DNA of 25,956 bases from Paratrimastix pyriformis. Lineage: Eukaryota; Preaxostyla; Paratrimastigidae. Numbering within the stretch: position 1 is the first letter of the stretch; the number at the start of each line of letters is the position of its first letter. Made by a program: the position numbers and the translations under genes. This document shows, one piece after another, positions 8,187-17,854 of the stretch. Below the pieces are notes generated by a model. It was not told the DNA's origin. It ran no database searches and was given only the letters and a program-made list of their open reading frames with translations. The stretch lies in assembly GCA_027972325.1 (NCBI GenBank), contig JAPMOS010000344.1, forward strand, positions 1 through 25,956, in the 5' to 3' direction.

Positions 8187-9705
8187 CCCACCGTTTTCTG
8201 GGAGTTCTGGGGCTCCTCGGTCTTGCTGGTTTGGCCCATTCTCGGGCGGCGCGACGGGATGCGCACTGGCGCAATCGGTGGGTCCCCAACCAATGCCAGG
8301 TCAGACCCTCTTCCACCCAACTCTTCACCTCGAGTGGTAGTGGTAGGCTCAGCCAACGTGAGCGGTGTGGTTCGCGGTTCACTCGGCCCGCCAGAGGGCC
8401 CACCAATGGCGATCGCCTTTGAAATGAGGTCTGGATTTGTTTCACTGTGAGGTTTTTCATTTCTCCCCACTGGAAAAATTCTAGGTCATGGACCTCCAAG
8501 ACTTGGGTCTTTGCGGACTGGGCCTCACGGCCATTCTCGACTTCAGCGAATGCAATTGCGGCTTGCCGCTGTTCACTCTCTGCTGGTTCGGTTCGAGGTT
8601 TTTTATGCACTTCTGGTACATGGTCTGTGCTTTTGCTTTCGGTTTCCACCGACACCGAGGCACCGGTCGCTGATGCAGATGCAATTGCCTGCTGTCTTGC
8701 GGTGCGCTTCGCGGAGAACCGTGCCAGCCTGTTGAACGGTTTGTGGTGGACAATGGTCTGTGAAGACGCTGTCACTTTGGACACTTCGCACTGACTCTTG
8801 CCATGCAATAGTGCGGCCCCCGAGGTGATCACCAGTCGGGAGCGGGACAGACCCTTGATCTCGACAGGACCGAAGAGGTCCTCGGAGACCTCGTTGAGAG
8901 CCGCGGCAGCTCCCTGGTCCGCCTCGGATTCGTCCTCGTTCTCCTCATCACCACCACCAGACTTGGGCTTGAGGCCCTTGACGGCCAGCAGCTCTTGGCG
9001 GCCGGCGGCCCCTTGGCGGAGGGCATGGGCCAGGAGGGCCGCAGCGTCGAGGTGGGGCTCCATGGCGGCTCTCCGGGCCTCGGAGAGCTGCTCCGTCAGC
9101 ATGACCAACCCGAGCTGGACGGCCTTGAGGGCGGCCTTCAGCTGGTCGGCGTTCAGCTGCGTGTCCTCGGACTCGGAGCCGAAGATCCCCACGTAGCCAT
9201 AGGCCAAGGCCCTGGAGGTGAGCTGGACCGTGTCCAACATGGACACCAGGCGGCCGTCAGCTGCCATAAGGTCTGTGGGGGCCCCGCGTGCGTGCATGGC
9301 ACTCTTGGGTGGGGCGTTGAGCACCTTGGGCTTCCCAAGAAGCTTAAGAGGAGGGAAGCGCTTGAGGATGGCCTTCACATAGGCCTTCTCCGGGTCCCGG
9401 AGGGCGTGGTGTTGCTGGGCCAGGAAACTCTCAGGGACGAGGTCCCTGAGGAACGCGCGCTGCAGCTCAGCGTCAACACCCGAGCCCAGGCAGGCCAGCG
9501 GGTCGGCCTCTTGACGGCGCGCCTCTTCAAAGGACAAGACTTCCGGATGGGCCGGGTCAAGCGGGTGCTCGAAGGCATCCGGCGAGGACCAGAAGGCGGC
9601 TGCCAAGGTCGGCGTGGGAAGGAACTGGTCCTTGGAAGGAGCCGACTCTGCCGCCGCTGGTGGTGCTTGTTGTTGTTGTTGTTGTTGTTGATCTTGTTGT
9701 TGCAT
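8140..9705 (-). CDS. Gag-like ORF1 of element A
   Basis: A 521-residue open frame starting at an ATG at 9705, the first of the element after the right terminal repeat. The N-terminus is a Gln run (from a TTG microsatellite) and a Pro/Ala segment. Then come a helical, Leu/Ala-rich middle (about residues 80-240), an acidic Glu/Asp patch (about 252-264), and a basic, Ser/Thr-rich C-terminal third. I see no zinc knuckle. Position and composition fit the ORF1/Gag of DIRS-like elements, presumed to package the RNA; sequence homology cannot be tested here. This is the only long intact frame in the element. Confidence 0.7.
   Translation of the reverse strand: MQQQDQQQQQQQQAPPAAAESAPSKDQFLPTPTLAAAFWSSPDAFEHPLDPAHPEVLSFEEARRQEADPLACLGSGVDAELQRAFLRDLVPESFLAQQHHALRDPEKAYVKAILKRFPPLKLLGKPKVLNAPPKSAMHARGAPTDLMAADGRLVSMLDTVQLTSRALAYGYVGIFGSESEDTQLNADQLKAALKAVQLGLVMLTEQLSEARRAAMEPHLDAAALLAHALRQGAAGRQELLAVKGLKPKSGGGDEENEDESEADQGAAAALNEVSEDLFGPVEIKGLSRSRLVITSGAALLHGKSQCEVSKVTASSQTIVHHKPFNRLARFSAKRTARQQAIASASATGASVSVETESKSTDHVPEVHKKPRTEPAESEQRQAAIAFAEVENGREAQSAKTQVLEVHDLEFFQWGEMKNLTVKQIQTSFQRRSPLVGPLAGRVNREPHRSRWLSLPLPLEVKSWVEEGLTWHWLGTHRLRQCASRRAAREWAKPARPRSPRTPRKRWDAPHHCRAQKAEPLL
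9668..9702. repeat. TTG trinucleotide microsatellite
   Basis: About eight TTG units, an interruption and three more; on the minus strand it encodes the poly-Gln start of the A Gag-like protein. Confidence 0.95.
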
Positions 9706-9777
9706 AGTAACGAGTAATGCTTGGTTGTCTTGAAACCAATAAAAAGTGGTAACGCAAAATTTTTGCTTTTCTCAGTC

Positions 9778-9935
9778 GGGTTCGACGAAGAAACGACGGG
9801 GTGATGTGGACTATTTTCAGTTTTATTTTTATTATTATTATTCTTTGAAAGTCGGGTGAATACGAAGACTAGTCATGAGCACAGCCCCCCCTTACCGATG
9901 AGTAGCTCTCATTCTTCCTACTTTGGACGGAAGAT
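9778..9935 (-). repeat. Right terminal repeat of A
   Basis: Inverted relative to 4122-4225 and 4303-4428, through ACGACGGGGTGATGTGG, the AT-rich run and GTCGGGTGAATACGAAGAC. Beyond the shared part it has about 45 extra outer bases ending GGACGGAAGAT, absent from the left repeat. A longer right repeat of this kind is known in DIRS-1. It lies upstream of Gag and presumably held the promoter. Confidence 0.9.
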
Positions 9936-10520
9936 TGAGCGCGCACCACTCTTCATAACGGCGAATGATGTGTGAGTATTTCTTCGAGGTTTTCTCTGCC
10001 AATGACCTCTGAATGAATTAACCTGCCGCTGCCGACAGCTCCGGATGCTTAGGGGCCCAAGCAGGAGCCTCATCTGAGAGCTTTTTCCGGGCTGTGGGTG
10101 TGGGTGTCGCGCGTCCTGGGGCAGGACCTTTCTTGCCCGGGCGGAACAGAGTTCCGTCCACGGGTGTCCCCGCGGCGTTCTGGGCATCACAGGCCCCGCT
10201 CGTGGGTGCTTCCGACCGACCCGGGGGGTTTGTCACACAGGACTCCGGGTGGTGCGTCATGGGAGTGGGGGTGGTGGTGCTCTTTGAGCGCAGAGACGCT
10301 GCCAGCTCGGCTAAGGTCATGTCCTCTCCCGAGTCTGCGTCGACGTCTACAGCTCCCTGTCCCACTGTGGGATCAGGGGCTCGTTGCTCCCCCACCAGGC
10401 CTCCGGGTCGTCGAAGATCCGGGCTGGACCCATGGGGTGCAGCTGTCGGTCCTGTAACTTCTGGACGAGGGTGAGATCCGGATTGGTGAGTGTCTGCCAA
10501 CCCCACTCGAGGTGTGCCCT
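9936..10520 (-). pseudogene. Tyrosine recombinase of B1, N-terminal part (fossil)
   Basis: This resumes the recombinase region of B1 on the far side of A; the sequence continues into 4121 when compared with B2 (22183-22600). Minus-strand frames include an acidic EDMTLAELAASLRSK segment and a core-binding-like start (HGHWQRK region). It is split by the insertion and otherwise broken. Confidence 0.65.
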
Positions 10521-10639
10521 GGCTTGCCGGACTGGGTCCCCGACACCTGTGTCACACAACACTCCCAGTGTGGGGCCCAATTCCCTTGAGGTTGCGTGTC
10601 GTGCCTGCCAGGAATGTGTTCTCCTGCCGTGGTAGGGTC

Positions 10640-10930
10640 AGGGGTGGTGCCACTGCCATGTGCAGCATCACTGGCCACCACGGTGCCGATGTCCACACCG
10701 GGGTGAGGAGAAGAGCCTCCCCCGCTGCTCCCCTCAACCGTTCCAAGACTCTGAGGATGAGCGAGAACGGTGGGTTTATCCACGGCACTTCTGAGGCTAG
10801 GTTCTGCCGGAAGAAGTCCACTCCCACCGCTCCCGGTTCCTTGACCAAGGACCAGAACCGGGGGCAGGTGGTTTCGCGCCGATGCAAAGGCGTCCACCGT
10901 CGGCTTCGTCCTGAGCTTCACCACCGCCCT
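10640..10930 (-). pseudogene. NPPF methyltransferase-like domain of B1
   Basis: Minus-strand frames show VDAFASARNHL, then VPWINPPFSLILRVLERL, then TSAPWWPVML. The motif set and position after RNase H match family A. The domain is dam-like by motif and by the known content of DIRS elements; the call is tentative. Confidence 0.5.
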
Positions 10931-10959
10931 GAAGAGGGCTGGGTGGAGCTGGTAATCTT

Positions 10960-11449
10960 CGGCGTCGACCCACCGCGAGAGCCTGTCCGCTCACGTTGTC
11001 GGTGCCGTGAATGTGCTCTGTGGTGAGGGTGATCCGGTGTGTCTGGCAGAACTCCCAGAGTTTCTCAACCGGGTGTTGAGCTGCTGACTCTGTGACTTGA
11101 GTCTGCCGACTGACCACACGACAGACGAATTGTCCGAGAACCAAAGTACGGACTTGCCCGTGACCTGTTCCCGGAACAGGTGGAGTGACCTGATGCCCGC
11201 TTCCAATTCGAGCGGGTTTATTGAACTGATCTCCTGCAGGTCCGTCACTCCACAACTCGTGTGCTGGGATGCCCTGCTCGATGCTCTGTGCCGGAGTCTC
11301 AGCACCGCCCCCCAGCCCATCTCGGCTGCATCCGTGGTCAGGATCAGCTCTGCTGGTGGGGTCCGAAGTGGGGTGCTAGGTACTGTGCATGTTCCCACCA
11401 CTCCAAGTCCCTGTGTGAATCCTCCGAAAGGGTCACCAGTGCATGCCAC
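10960..11449 (-). pseudogene. RNase H domain of B1 (fossil)
   Basis: Motifs in order: ELILTTDAAEMGWGAVL, NPLELEAGIRSLHLF, VLWFSDNSSVVWSVG, and the TEHIHGTDNV segment. All four acidic positions expected of RNase H can be seen. It is nearly identical to 23170-23617 in B2. Confidence 0.85.
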
Positions 11450-11486
11450 CCCCCCTGCGCCTTGATCGCCGTGGACAGGTCGATGT

Positions 11487-12140
11487 TCAGGTTGCGCAGG
11501 TACAGCAGGCCGGGCGAATCGTCTCCCTGCATGACGACATGAACCCGATCACCGCTGCCAATGATTTGGCTTTGATGGTGGTGCACTGTTGGTGTTGTGC
11601 GCCATCTCTCACCTTCGTGCCTTCTCGGGTGGAGAGTGTCATCGCTCGAGTGTCGAGGACAAACCCCAGGAACTCCAGCATTTGAACTGGTTCCACTTGG
11701 GTTTTGTCCCAGCTGATCTCACCCGAGTGAGAGAAGGTGACGAAGGAGTGCCAGTGTATGCAGCTTGGTCTCCTGTGGTGACCTGCCCAACACCAGGAGG
11801 TCGTCGATGTAGTGGACTACCAAGATGCCGTGTCTCCGGGCTTCCTTGATTGCCACTCTCATGGTCTTTGTAAAGATTCTGGGAGCCACATTCAGGCCGA
11901 ATGGGAGGCTTGGAAGCATATTCCGTGCCCTCCCATTCGACTCCCAGGTATTTCCGGTGAGGTGGAAAGATCGGGATGTGAAAGTATGCATGTTTCAAGT
12001 CGATCTTGGTGGCCCACATCATGGCTCCACCACGGTCATCTTCCCCTCCATTTTGAAGGAGGCAGAAGATGAAGTGATTCAGAGGTGAGGTCCAGATCAA
12101 CCTCCATTTCCGCCGGGCTTGGGCCGCCCAAAAATGGGAG
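11487..12140 (-). pseudogene. Reverse transcriptase of B1 (fossil)
   Basis: Minus-strand frames contain SPIFGRPKPGG (start of the fingers), KIDLKHAYFHIPI (palm, first catalytic Asp), LPFGLNVAPRIFTKTM, and VHYIDDLLVLG with the catalytic YIDD box, then MLEFLGFVLDTRAM. These are classic RT motifs of the LTR/DIRS type. It differs from A clearly enough to be a separate family. It is broken into several frames. Confidence 0.87.
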
Positions 12141-12149
12141 ATCTCATCC

Positions 12150-13130
12150 CTTGTCCGACCCCCTGGATCGTTTTCAGTGCCGATATCCCAAGGTACTCCT
12201 GGACCACCGCCTCCAAGCCGAAGCCTCCCCCACCAAGTAAGGTCCCGGGACCACGTCCGGTTGGGTGGGGGTCCCTTGAACGGGATGTGAAACCTTGATA
12301 CCACCTGTGCCACTTCCCGAGGTGGTCTGAGGGCCAACCACTCCTCCCGGTGCCGAGCCAGCCACCTGCCAGTGGTCCCCGAGGTGCTGTGCCAGCAGCC
12401 GCAGTTTGGCCTGCCCCGGTCCCATTGAGGGTCCAGTCCGAGAAGGAAGGGTCCCTCCCAGGGGTTGGGACTGTCCCTCCCCCGAGCTGAGCCCCTTGGG
12501 CCGTGTTATGGGGGGGCAGAGTTTCCGGGGGGGGGTGAGTGTTCTCGAGAGTTGCGCCTGCCCCGGGACTTGGCACCTCCTCCGGTCCCGCGTGACGGGG
12601 TTGTGGGGAGAGGAACAAGACGGGGCGGAGGGTGAGAGTGCGAAGGTGCGGTGCTGGACAGACTGCTGCCGCCCTCCCTTGCTCTGGTCCCACCCCGGGC
12701 CAGGTAGGTCTTGCCCTGCCATCTGATCTGGCCGTTTTGGGTTACTTTATCGGCGCCACTCAAGGTTTTGCTTCCCCCACCCCCGCACCCGTACCGGAGG
12801 GTGGTGGGGACGCGAGTCGCTGCCTCCGCCACTGAGGGTGCATGGCTTCACCGCCAACGCTAGCGGAACGTGAGTGGGTGTTTCCGGGACCCTACCTCGC
12901 AGACCTCCCCGCGTGTCCCCGCATTGGGAGTGTGACTGCCTCTGACTGTGTATCGGTCCGTCTCGGGTTACAAACCCCTCGCCTGTCGGCGTGGATCCTT
13001 CTGCCGGTCTCTGTGTAGCCCCCACGTCTGGGACCTCCTTGGGTGACGCTCGCCCGGCTGAGGTGACGACGCTAACCTGGGGTGTGAGTTGCTGTTCCGA
13101 GTCCCCAACCTCGCAGACCTCCAAGGGTTC
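12150..13130 (-). pseudogene. Upstream (Gag-like) region of B1, truncated
   Basis: Gly/Pro/Ser/Arg-rich minus-strand frames upstream of the reverse transcriptase match 24400 to about 25390 of B2. No domain is recognised; Gag is assigned by position only. The match with B2 stops near 13130, so the start of the element, including its right terminal repeat, is missing from this copy. Confidence 0.45.
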
Positions 13131-13319
13131 TCCGCCCCCGTGCTCGCGGGTTCTTCGTCACCAGTCGCCGACCGGCGCCGGTGAAGCGGTGGAGGCACCC
13201 TTGCCGTGCAGGCGTCGATCTGTAAAGCCCCACCAAAACGCAAACCCCGAAGGGAGAGAGCACAAAAGGTGACGTATCGATCGCCACTCAGGGTGCTCAA
13301 CAAATATCCCTCCCGCGAG
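13131..13319. other. No supported feature; right flank of truncated B1
   Basis: Sequence after the point where B1 stops matching B2. A small inverted repeat (CCTCCC, 4-base loop, GGGAGG) lies at 13309-13324. Otherwise nothing recognised. Confidence 0.4.
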
Positions 13320-13960
13320 GGAGGTGCGGTGGGCAGTTTTGGTGGTTCACGGGCACAACGCCCACGATGAAATCATGAGCTGTTGTCAAAACAGAACAGA
13401 CGACGGTGAATAACAAACCCGACCCCCCATTCGAATGTGGAGGATGCATGGTGCCCACCACGACCATGGTAAAGCCACACAGTTGTGCCACAACAAAACG
13501 AAAAACGGGGTGAAAGGGCCCCAGCAGTTCCTCGAGCTGTTGCCCATTCAGAACAGAAAGGGAGGAAGACAACACCCCACACCGCTATGAAGGTGCATGA
13601 TGGATGTCTTAAGAGTACAACGAGCAGGATGACCATAGGCTGTTGTTCAAGCAAAGTAGCTGGGGGTGAATGACCACAACTCCCCACCATGAATGCCCAA
13701 TCACATCAGACTGGGGATGAGGGTGGTTGATGGTGATATGGTGTCTCAAGGTCAAAAGTACCCTGACGAGACCCCCACACATTGCTAATGCTCAAACAAG
13801 GTTGAACAACAGCCACTCGCCTCCCCACGAGGCAGCCCTCCCGACTTGTCAATCAGATTGTCGGGCTGAACAGGCAAGTGACAGTAAGTTTCAGTGGAGC
13901 AACAGATTGCGCTACAAAATGCCCACCATCATTCATGACCATGGGGGCAGCAACAAACAA
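13320..13960. repeat. Degenerate repeats with GCTGTTG...CAGAACAG motifs
   Basis: Related segments containing (G)AGCTGTTG, a nearby CAGAACAG or similar, a GGGTGAA stretch and CACCATGAATG-like ends recur at about 13378, 13533 and 13640, spaced roughly 105-155 bp. They are too diverged to define a unit firmly. No coding sequence is supported here. Confidence 0.4.
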
Positions 13961-14036
13961 ACCCAGTGCCACTCGTCAGCCAGGTGGGTAGAGAGTTGCA
14001 TTGGTTTGTGGAGAGATTACTTTACATTCCACCATC

Positions 14037-14100
14037 TCCTCACGAGTTCGAACGAGGTTGCTCGTCGGATAGCCCCAAACCCAAACCAAGAGTGAACACC
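14037..14100 (+). repeat. Dispersed repeat D, copy 2 (partial)
   Basis: About 64 bp matching the outer part of D3 (reverse of 18757-18815), through CACGAGTTCG, GGATAGCCCC and CAAACCCAAACCAAG to GAGTGAAC. The hairpin half of D is absent. Confidence 0.6.
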
Positions 14101-14359
14101 ATACCAAAGGAATATTTCTCCCTCCAGACCTTACGTGACCTATTAAGGATGCTCACCAACACTCTTGGCCGATGAGCCGGCTCTACGGATACCCATCCTG
14201 ATGTTGGAGTGCCGGAGGCCAGAACGAGCATCAAACAGCTGAGAGGTGGTACACTCCACAGTGTCCCCCCGCGTGTGTCCGGGGTCGCTCCCCAAAGGTG
14301 CCGAGTCACAGACAGTAGACAAGAAGGTACAATCGGCAGGCAAGGAACATCGAGCATCC
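14101..14359. other. No supported feature
   Basis: Between partial repeat D and the minisatellite-like array. Overlapping open frames on both strands show no domain. Confidence 0.4.
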
Positions 14360-15574
14360 ACTGCCCCCAGCAAAGCCCCACTCTGATGGTGCTGGTGTGG
14401 TGGTTCTGGTCTGAATGGTGTGGGTGTGATGCTGCTGAAGTGAGAATGAACACCAGGGAGGCATATGGGCACACAGGCCCGCCCCAGACGCCCTCGCCAC
14501 GCAGCTGTCCTGGTGTGCCAGGGCGCACCAGGCATGATGACACACAGGCCTGCCTCGACAGAACACCACTGGTGGTGCTGGGTGATGGTGTTGTTGCTGC
14601 TGCTGGTGTGAGAACAAGACCAGTAAGGGCACACAGGTCTGCCCTGAGAAGCAGCCGTCAAGACGTCAGGACAATTCATGATACAGACATACAGGCCTGC
14701 CCGAAAAGTCACCACACTGGTGGTGCTGATGATACTGTTGTGAGAGTGTACACCAGGGACACACCTCGGCCCGCCCCCAGACGTATCAAACAGATGTCCT
14801 GTGCCAGGACCCATTCACATGATGAGCACACAGGTTCGCTCCATGAGCAACGCCACACTGATGGTGCGTGCTGGTGGTGGTGCTGTGATGATGCTGCCGG
14901 TGCGAGGTATCCAAGGCATGTTGGGCGCACTCAGGCCCGCCCCTGATGAACATACGGGGCATGAATGCGTAAGCCCCTCAAGTGCATAGCACCAATTTTT
15001 CCCGGTATGGTGTACCCACGGGCACCGCATCCGAACATACGGATCGCCCTCCTGAAAACCAGCGGTATGCATGCCATCGTCACGGTGTTGGTGAGTCAAC
15101 GTACACACCGAGGCAGAGGGGCATCCGGAAACCAACGGAGCGCCCTCATGAGAAAACGTAAAAACGAGCAGATACGCGCTGAAATCACACAAGGGTCCCA
15201 GTGTTGGGGTGATGGTCATGGGCCTACCCCAAAGAAAAAACACCGAACACTGGTAAAGGTGTGCCAGATACAGAGAGGGCCCGCCTGGAAAAACACGACT
15301 TCAGGTGCGGTGACAGCACACGGGATCGGGAAGAGAACCCATTGAGGAACGACGTAACTATGAGGCTTGCTGGTCAGTGAATTCTCTCCACCCTAGACCT
15401 AGCAGTGCCGAAATCAAAGTTGTTTCTGACCTGACCGCCAGCTTGTTGGATCCTCCTCGATCCGAGTGGACCCGGCACAAATGCGCGCAACTGCACTCAC
15501 AGTCTGTTGTTGTTTCTGACCCCTGTACGGTCTGTGAGGGTGTGGCGCAGACAAACACAGGCCCGCCCAACCAA
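14360..15574. repeat. Degenerate minisatellite-like array with CACAGGCCYGCCC motif
   Basis: The motif CACAGGCC(C/T)GCC or a close variant appears near 14472, 14545, 14632, 14692, 14766, 14829 and 14930, and again at 15556. Most intervals are 60-100 bp. Between them, GGTGGTGCTG(A/G)TG stretches and GTGAGA(A/G)TG...ACACCAGGGA recur near 14378, 14570, 14718 and 14860. The array is clearest to about 14950 and decays after that. It runs directly into the left arm of repeat C, so it may belong to C. Confidence 0.55.
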
Positions 15575-16682
15575 ATGCTCTCAGTATAGTTCGCGTCCGT
15601 GTGAAGTGTGATCCCACCCAGGCAGGACAGCACCGCAGAGCACCGAGTAGGGCAGAAATACTATGGAATGTTCACCCGGCCGTGGCAAGGCGGACAAGTG
15701 CAATTGCTCAGCCTGTGAATGGACAGAGTGACCCCAAGCAGGAGTGATCGTGATGGGTCCAAGACAGATGCTCTGCCTCCCGGGACGGAGCTCCATCATG
15801 GCCCTCGGAGGTGGGGGGATGAGCCATGAGATGGGCAGGGACTGGAAGGTGTACGTGGGTGAGGGCACGCACTCGGAGGAGGGAGAGTGCAGAGATCACG
15901 AGTGGTGTTTCACCAAGAGGGCGGAGAGAGGATGCACGACAGACTTTCCTCTCTGCTCCCGTCAAGCTTGCCCGACGTCTCGTGCCCAGGCTGAGAGTTG
16001 AACGGGTATTTGTAGAGCGCCCTCGGCCGCTGGCGCCTAGTCCCACCACCCTTCGCCGGGTGGGCTGCACCACCTTCATTTGGGCCCCACTTGTAGAGCG
16101 CCGGACCCCTGGGGTTCCTCCGCTCCCCTGTTAGGTCCCGTGTCATGGCCTCATCGATAAGTGGGGGACGAGACAAAAGTTCGCCAACCGACGCTCACTT
16201 ATGGGACCATGAGATGACTCTCTTGTCCGGGCGATGTTGTCCCCGGGAGGAACGGTACCAGGGACACTCCCGTCGGGTGTTGTGGGTCCAATGGGCCAGG
16301 AGAAGAGGACCCTGACGCTCGTCTCTACGCACCCAGAGTCAAGGGCTCTTTCAGAAGCCAGACTTTGTAACGAGGCACTCCGTCACACGTTCCATTCTCC
16401 TTCACGTGTCGGGTGACCAGACCTCACATTTTGCAAAGGGGGAGCCAGTCCCCAGGCCAGATGCAGACCCCCGTCACGAGGGGTGGACAACCCGTGCATG
16501 GTCAGTAGAGAACTCGACAGTGGGGCTATGTGTGTCCCGGAAGCTCGCGATCCTGGACTTGAGGAAAGACAGACCCGTTCCCTAGCACGTCTCCTCCTCT
16601 TGGGGACATCCATCAGGCCCTTCCCAGGGGAACGTCGCTCACCCGGTCCCGCGCGGGGTGGTGGCCCAGGCATGTCGAGCAC
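15575..16682 (+). repeat. Long inverted repeat C, left arm
   Basis: About 1.1 kb that matches the reverse complement of 18824-20107 over most of its length, starting ATGCTCTCAGTATAG and ending CCCAGGCATGTCGA. Compared with the right arm it lacks one block of about 240 bp. Similarity is good but clearly lower than between the B copies. Minus- and plus-strand frames in it have no recognisable domain. It could be one arm of a foldback element or one of two copies of an unknown repeat inserted in opposite orientation. Confidence 0.85.
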
Positions 16683-16685
16683 ACG

Positions 16686-17180
16686 ATGCCTCCTAAACGT
16701 ATTTCGTGTGAAAGAGCAACGGGGGTGTTTCCCTCGGTTCCAAGAGAAGACCTAACTGAAACGTGGTGTGGCGACCGCCATGGTTCCATGTGGGACATGG
16801 AGTCCGGACCGAGTCATCGTGTTCCGAAACCGGGAGTTGGCTGCCCCTGCGCGCCCAAAATAGATGAAGCTCCTCTCTGCAACCGCCAGTGTGTGTTGAA
16901 GAGGAGAAGCTCGCAGTGTGTTGTTGTAAAATCCTGCGAGTTGTGCCGCAGGAACGCGCCTGTGTGCCCGCAGATCATCAGGGCCATGAGTCGGCTCCCG
17001 GTCGAACGGTGCGTGGTGGACATGGGACCTCCTGCCTTGCCCCGCGACAACATGGGCTCCGCGACAACACGGCCACGCGAAGATGGTCGAAGCCAAACGT
17101 TCTGGCGAAGTGAGAGGTTCGAAGTGGGAGGTTTGCCCTCCGGCACAAAGAATGGCCACGGAATGAAGAGGGCGACGTGA
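16686..17180 (+). other. Cys-rich plus-strand ORF, unknown
   Basis: A 164-residue open frame begins just inside the C left arm boundary. Residues about 53-95 are Cys-rich (CPCAP, CNRQC, CVVV, CELC, then C), which could form a zinc-binding fold or arise by chance. Third codon positions show only weak bias, and a longer frame exists on the opposite strand (16752-17273). I recognise no family and would not treat it as a gene without expression data. Confidence 0.2.
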
Positions 17181-17612
17181 AGATGCCAAGTGCAGACCCA
17201 CAAGACAACTGGTCGATTGTTCAGAAGTGACTCGGAGCTGCTCGCTATTCTCCCTCCCGAGCGACCAGGTCAATCAACCCCAGATGGAAGACCGGCTTGA
17301 GAAGAACTTGAAATGAGTTGCGCGCGTGACCAGTAATCGAATTTCAGAGTCACACGTGGACTAAACGCTGATAGCGGAGGTCATCCACTGACGGGCCCAG
17401 AGCGAGTGCACGGGCGTCCCTCGCCGGATAACCGTTGACCCAGCATTCCATTCATCTCATTGTTCGATCCTGAAAACCCATGAAGGATTTTGGCCTGAAA
17501 TATTTGCCAACCACAGACTGAGTGGTCTGCAGAGTCTGAGACATGGCCAGAAGAGAGACCACCAGCATTTCCGAGATCCTCTAAGCCGCCTGTCAAATGA
17601 CACTGGTGATGA
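17181..17612. other. No supported feature
   Basis: Central spacer of inverted repeat C. Base composition becomes more AT-rich from about 17280. Only short frames without domains are seen. Confidence 0.4.
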
Positions 17613-17850
17613 AATTCCTTCAAAGGAATTGAACAGACTGTATGAAAAGTTTGTTGTTGTGCCAAACGAGCACCGTGGGTCGAACGAACAGAGTATCGAA
17701 CTGATTCGTCAGCCCTTTCAACCGCAAAGTCAAATCGACCAGTGAATAAATTCCTTCAAAGGAATTAAACAGACTGTACAACAGAGGTTGCTGGCGTGTC
17801 GAACGAGCCCCGTGGGGCCGAATGAGCAGAGTATCAAACTGATTCGCTCA
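17613..17850. repeat. Tandem pair of about 136 bp with 8-bp inverted repeat
   Basis: A unit beginning AATTCCTTCAAAGGAATT recurs at 17613 and 17749, followed in both by AACAGACTGTA, CGAACGAGC or similar, and CAGAGTATC(G/A)AACTGATTCG. The start is a perfect inverted repeat with 8-base arms and a 2-base centre. The second copy is slightly shorter. No coding function is apparent. Confidence 0.85.
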
Positions 17851-17854
17851 AAAC

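Larger units (their letters stand above)
4122..9935 (-). mobile_element. DIRS-like retroelement A (fossil, both ends present)
   Basis: About 5.8 kb with both ends present. Left end GGATGAGCT at 4122 and right end GGACGGAAGAT at 9935 are set by comparison with B2, which lacks the insertion, and independently by the internal complementary region, where the reverse complements of the two ends are abutted. Modules on the minus strand, in order: Gag-like ORF, reverse transcriptase, RNase H, NPPF methyltransferase-like domain, tyrosine recombinase, complementary region, Gly/Arg-rich region. The left terminal repeat is doubled. No target duplication is seen. Gag reads as one long frame; the other modules are broken in roughly half a dozen places. 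It is younger than B1, into which it inserted. Confidence 0.92.
2054..13130 (-). mobile_element. DIRS-like retroelement B, copy 1 (fossil, split by element A, right end missing)
   Basis: The element occupies 2054-4121 and 9936 to about 13130, about 5.3 kb of B, with A lying between. Boundaries come from comparison with B2: similarity begins abruptly at GCGAGGAATC (2054 and 20108) and ends near 13130, where B2 continues and B1 does not. From right to left on the minus strand it holds an upstream Gag-like region, reverse transcriptase, RNase H, an NPPF methyltransferase-like domain, tyrosine recombinase, an internal complementary region and a Gly/Arg-rich region. It is clearly broken, with a dozen or more breaks besides the insertion. 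High similarity to B2 suggests a fairly young copy. Confidence 0.88.

Noticed and set aside
8995-9717. 240-residue plus-strand frame
   Set aside because: Antisense shadow of the GC-rich A Gag-like frame; no domain and it ends in the Gln-repeat complement.
14041-14060. GAGTTCGAACGAGG resembling a tRNA T-arm
   Set aside because: No acceptor stem, D-arm or anticodon arm can be paired around it, and it is part of dispersed repeat D.
14209-14946. 245-residue plus-strand frame
   Set aside because: Translation of a degenerate tandem array; open frames occur on both strands and there is no domain.
14360-15574. Possible CRISPR array
   Set aside because: Repeats are degenerate, unevenly spaced and the spacers are themselves related; context is eukaryotic.
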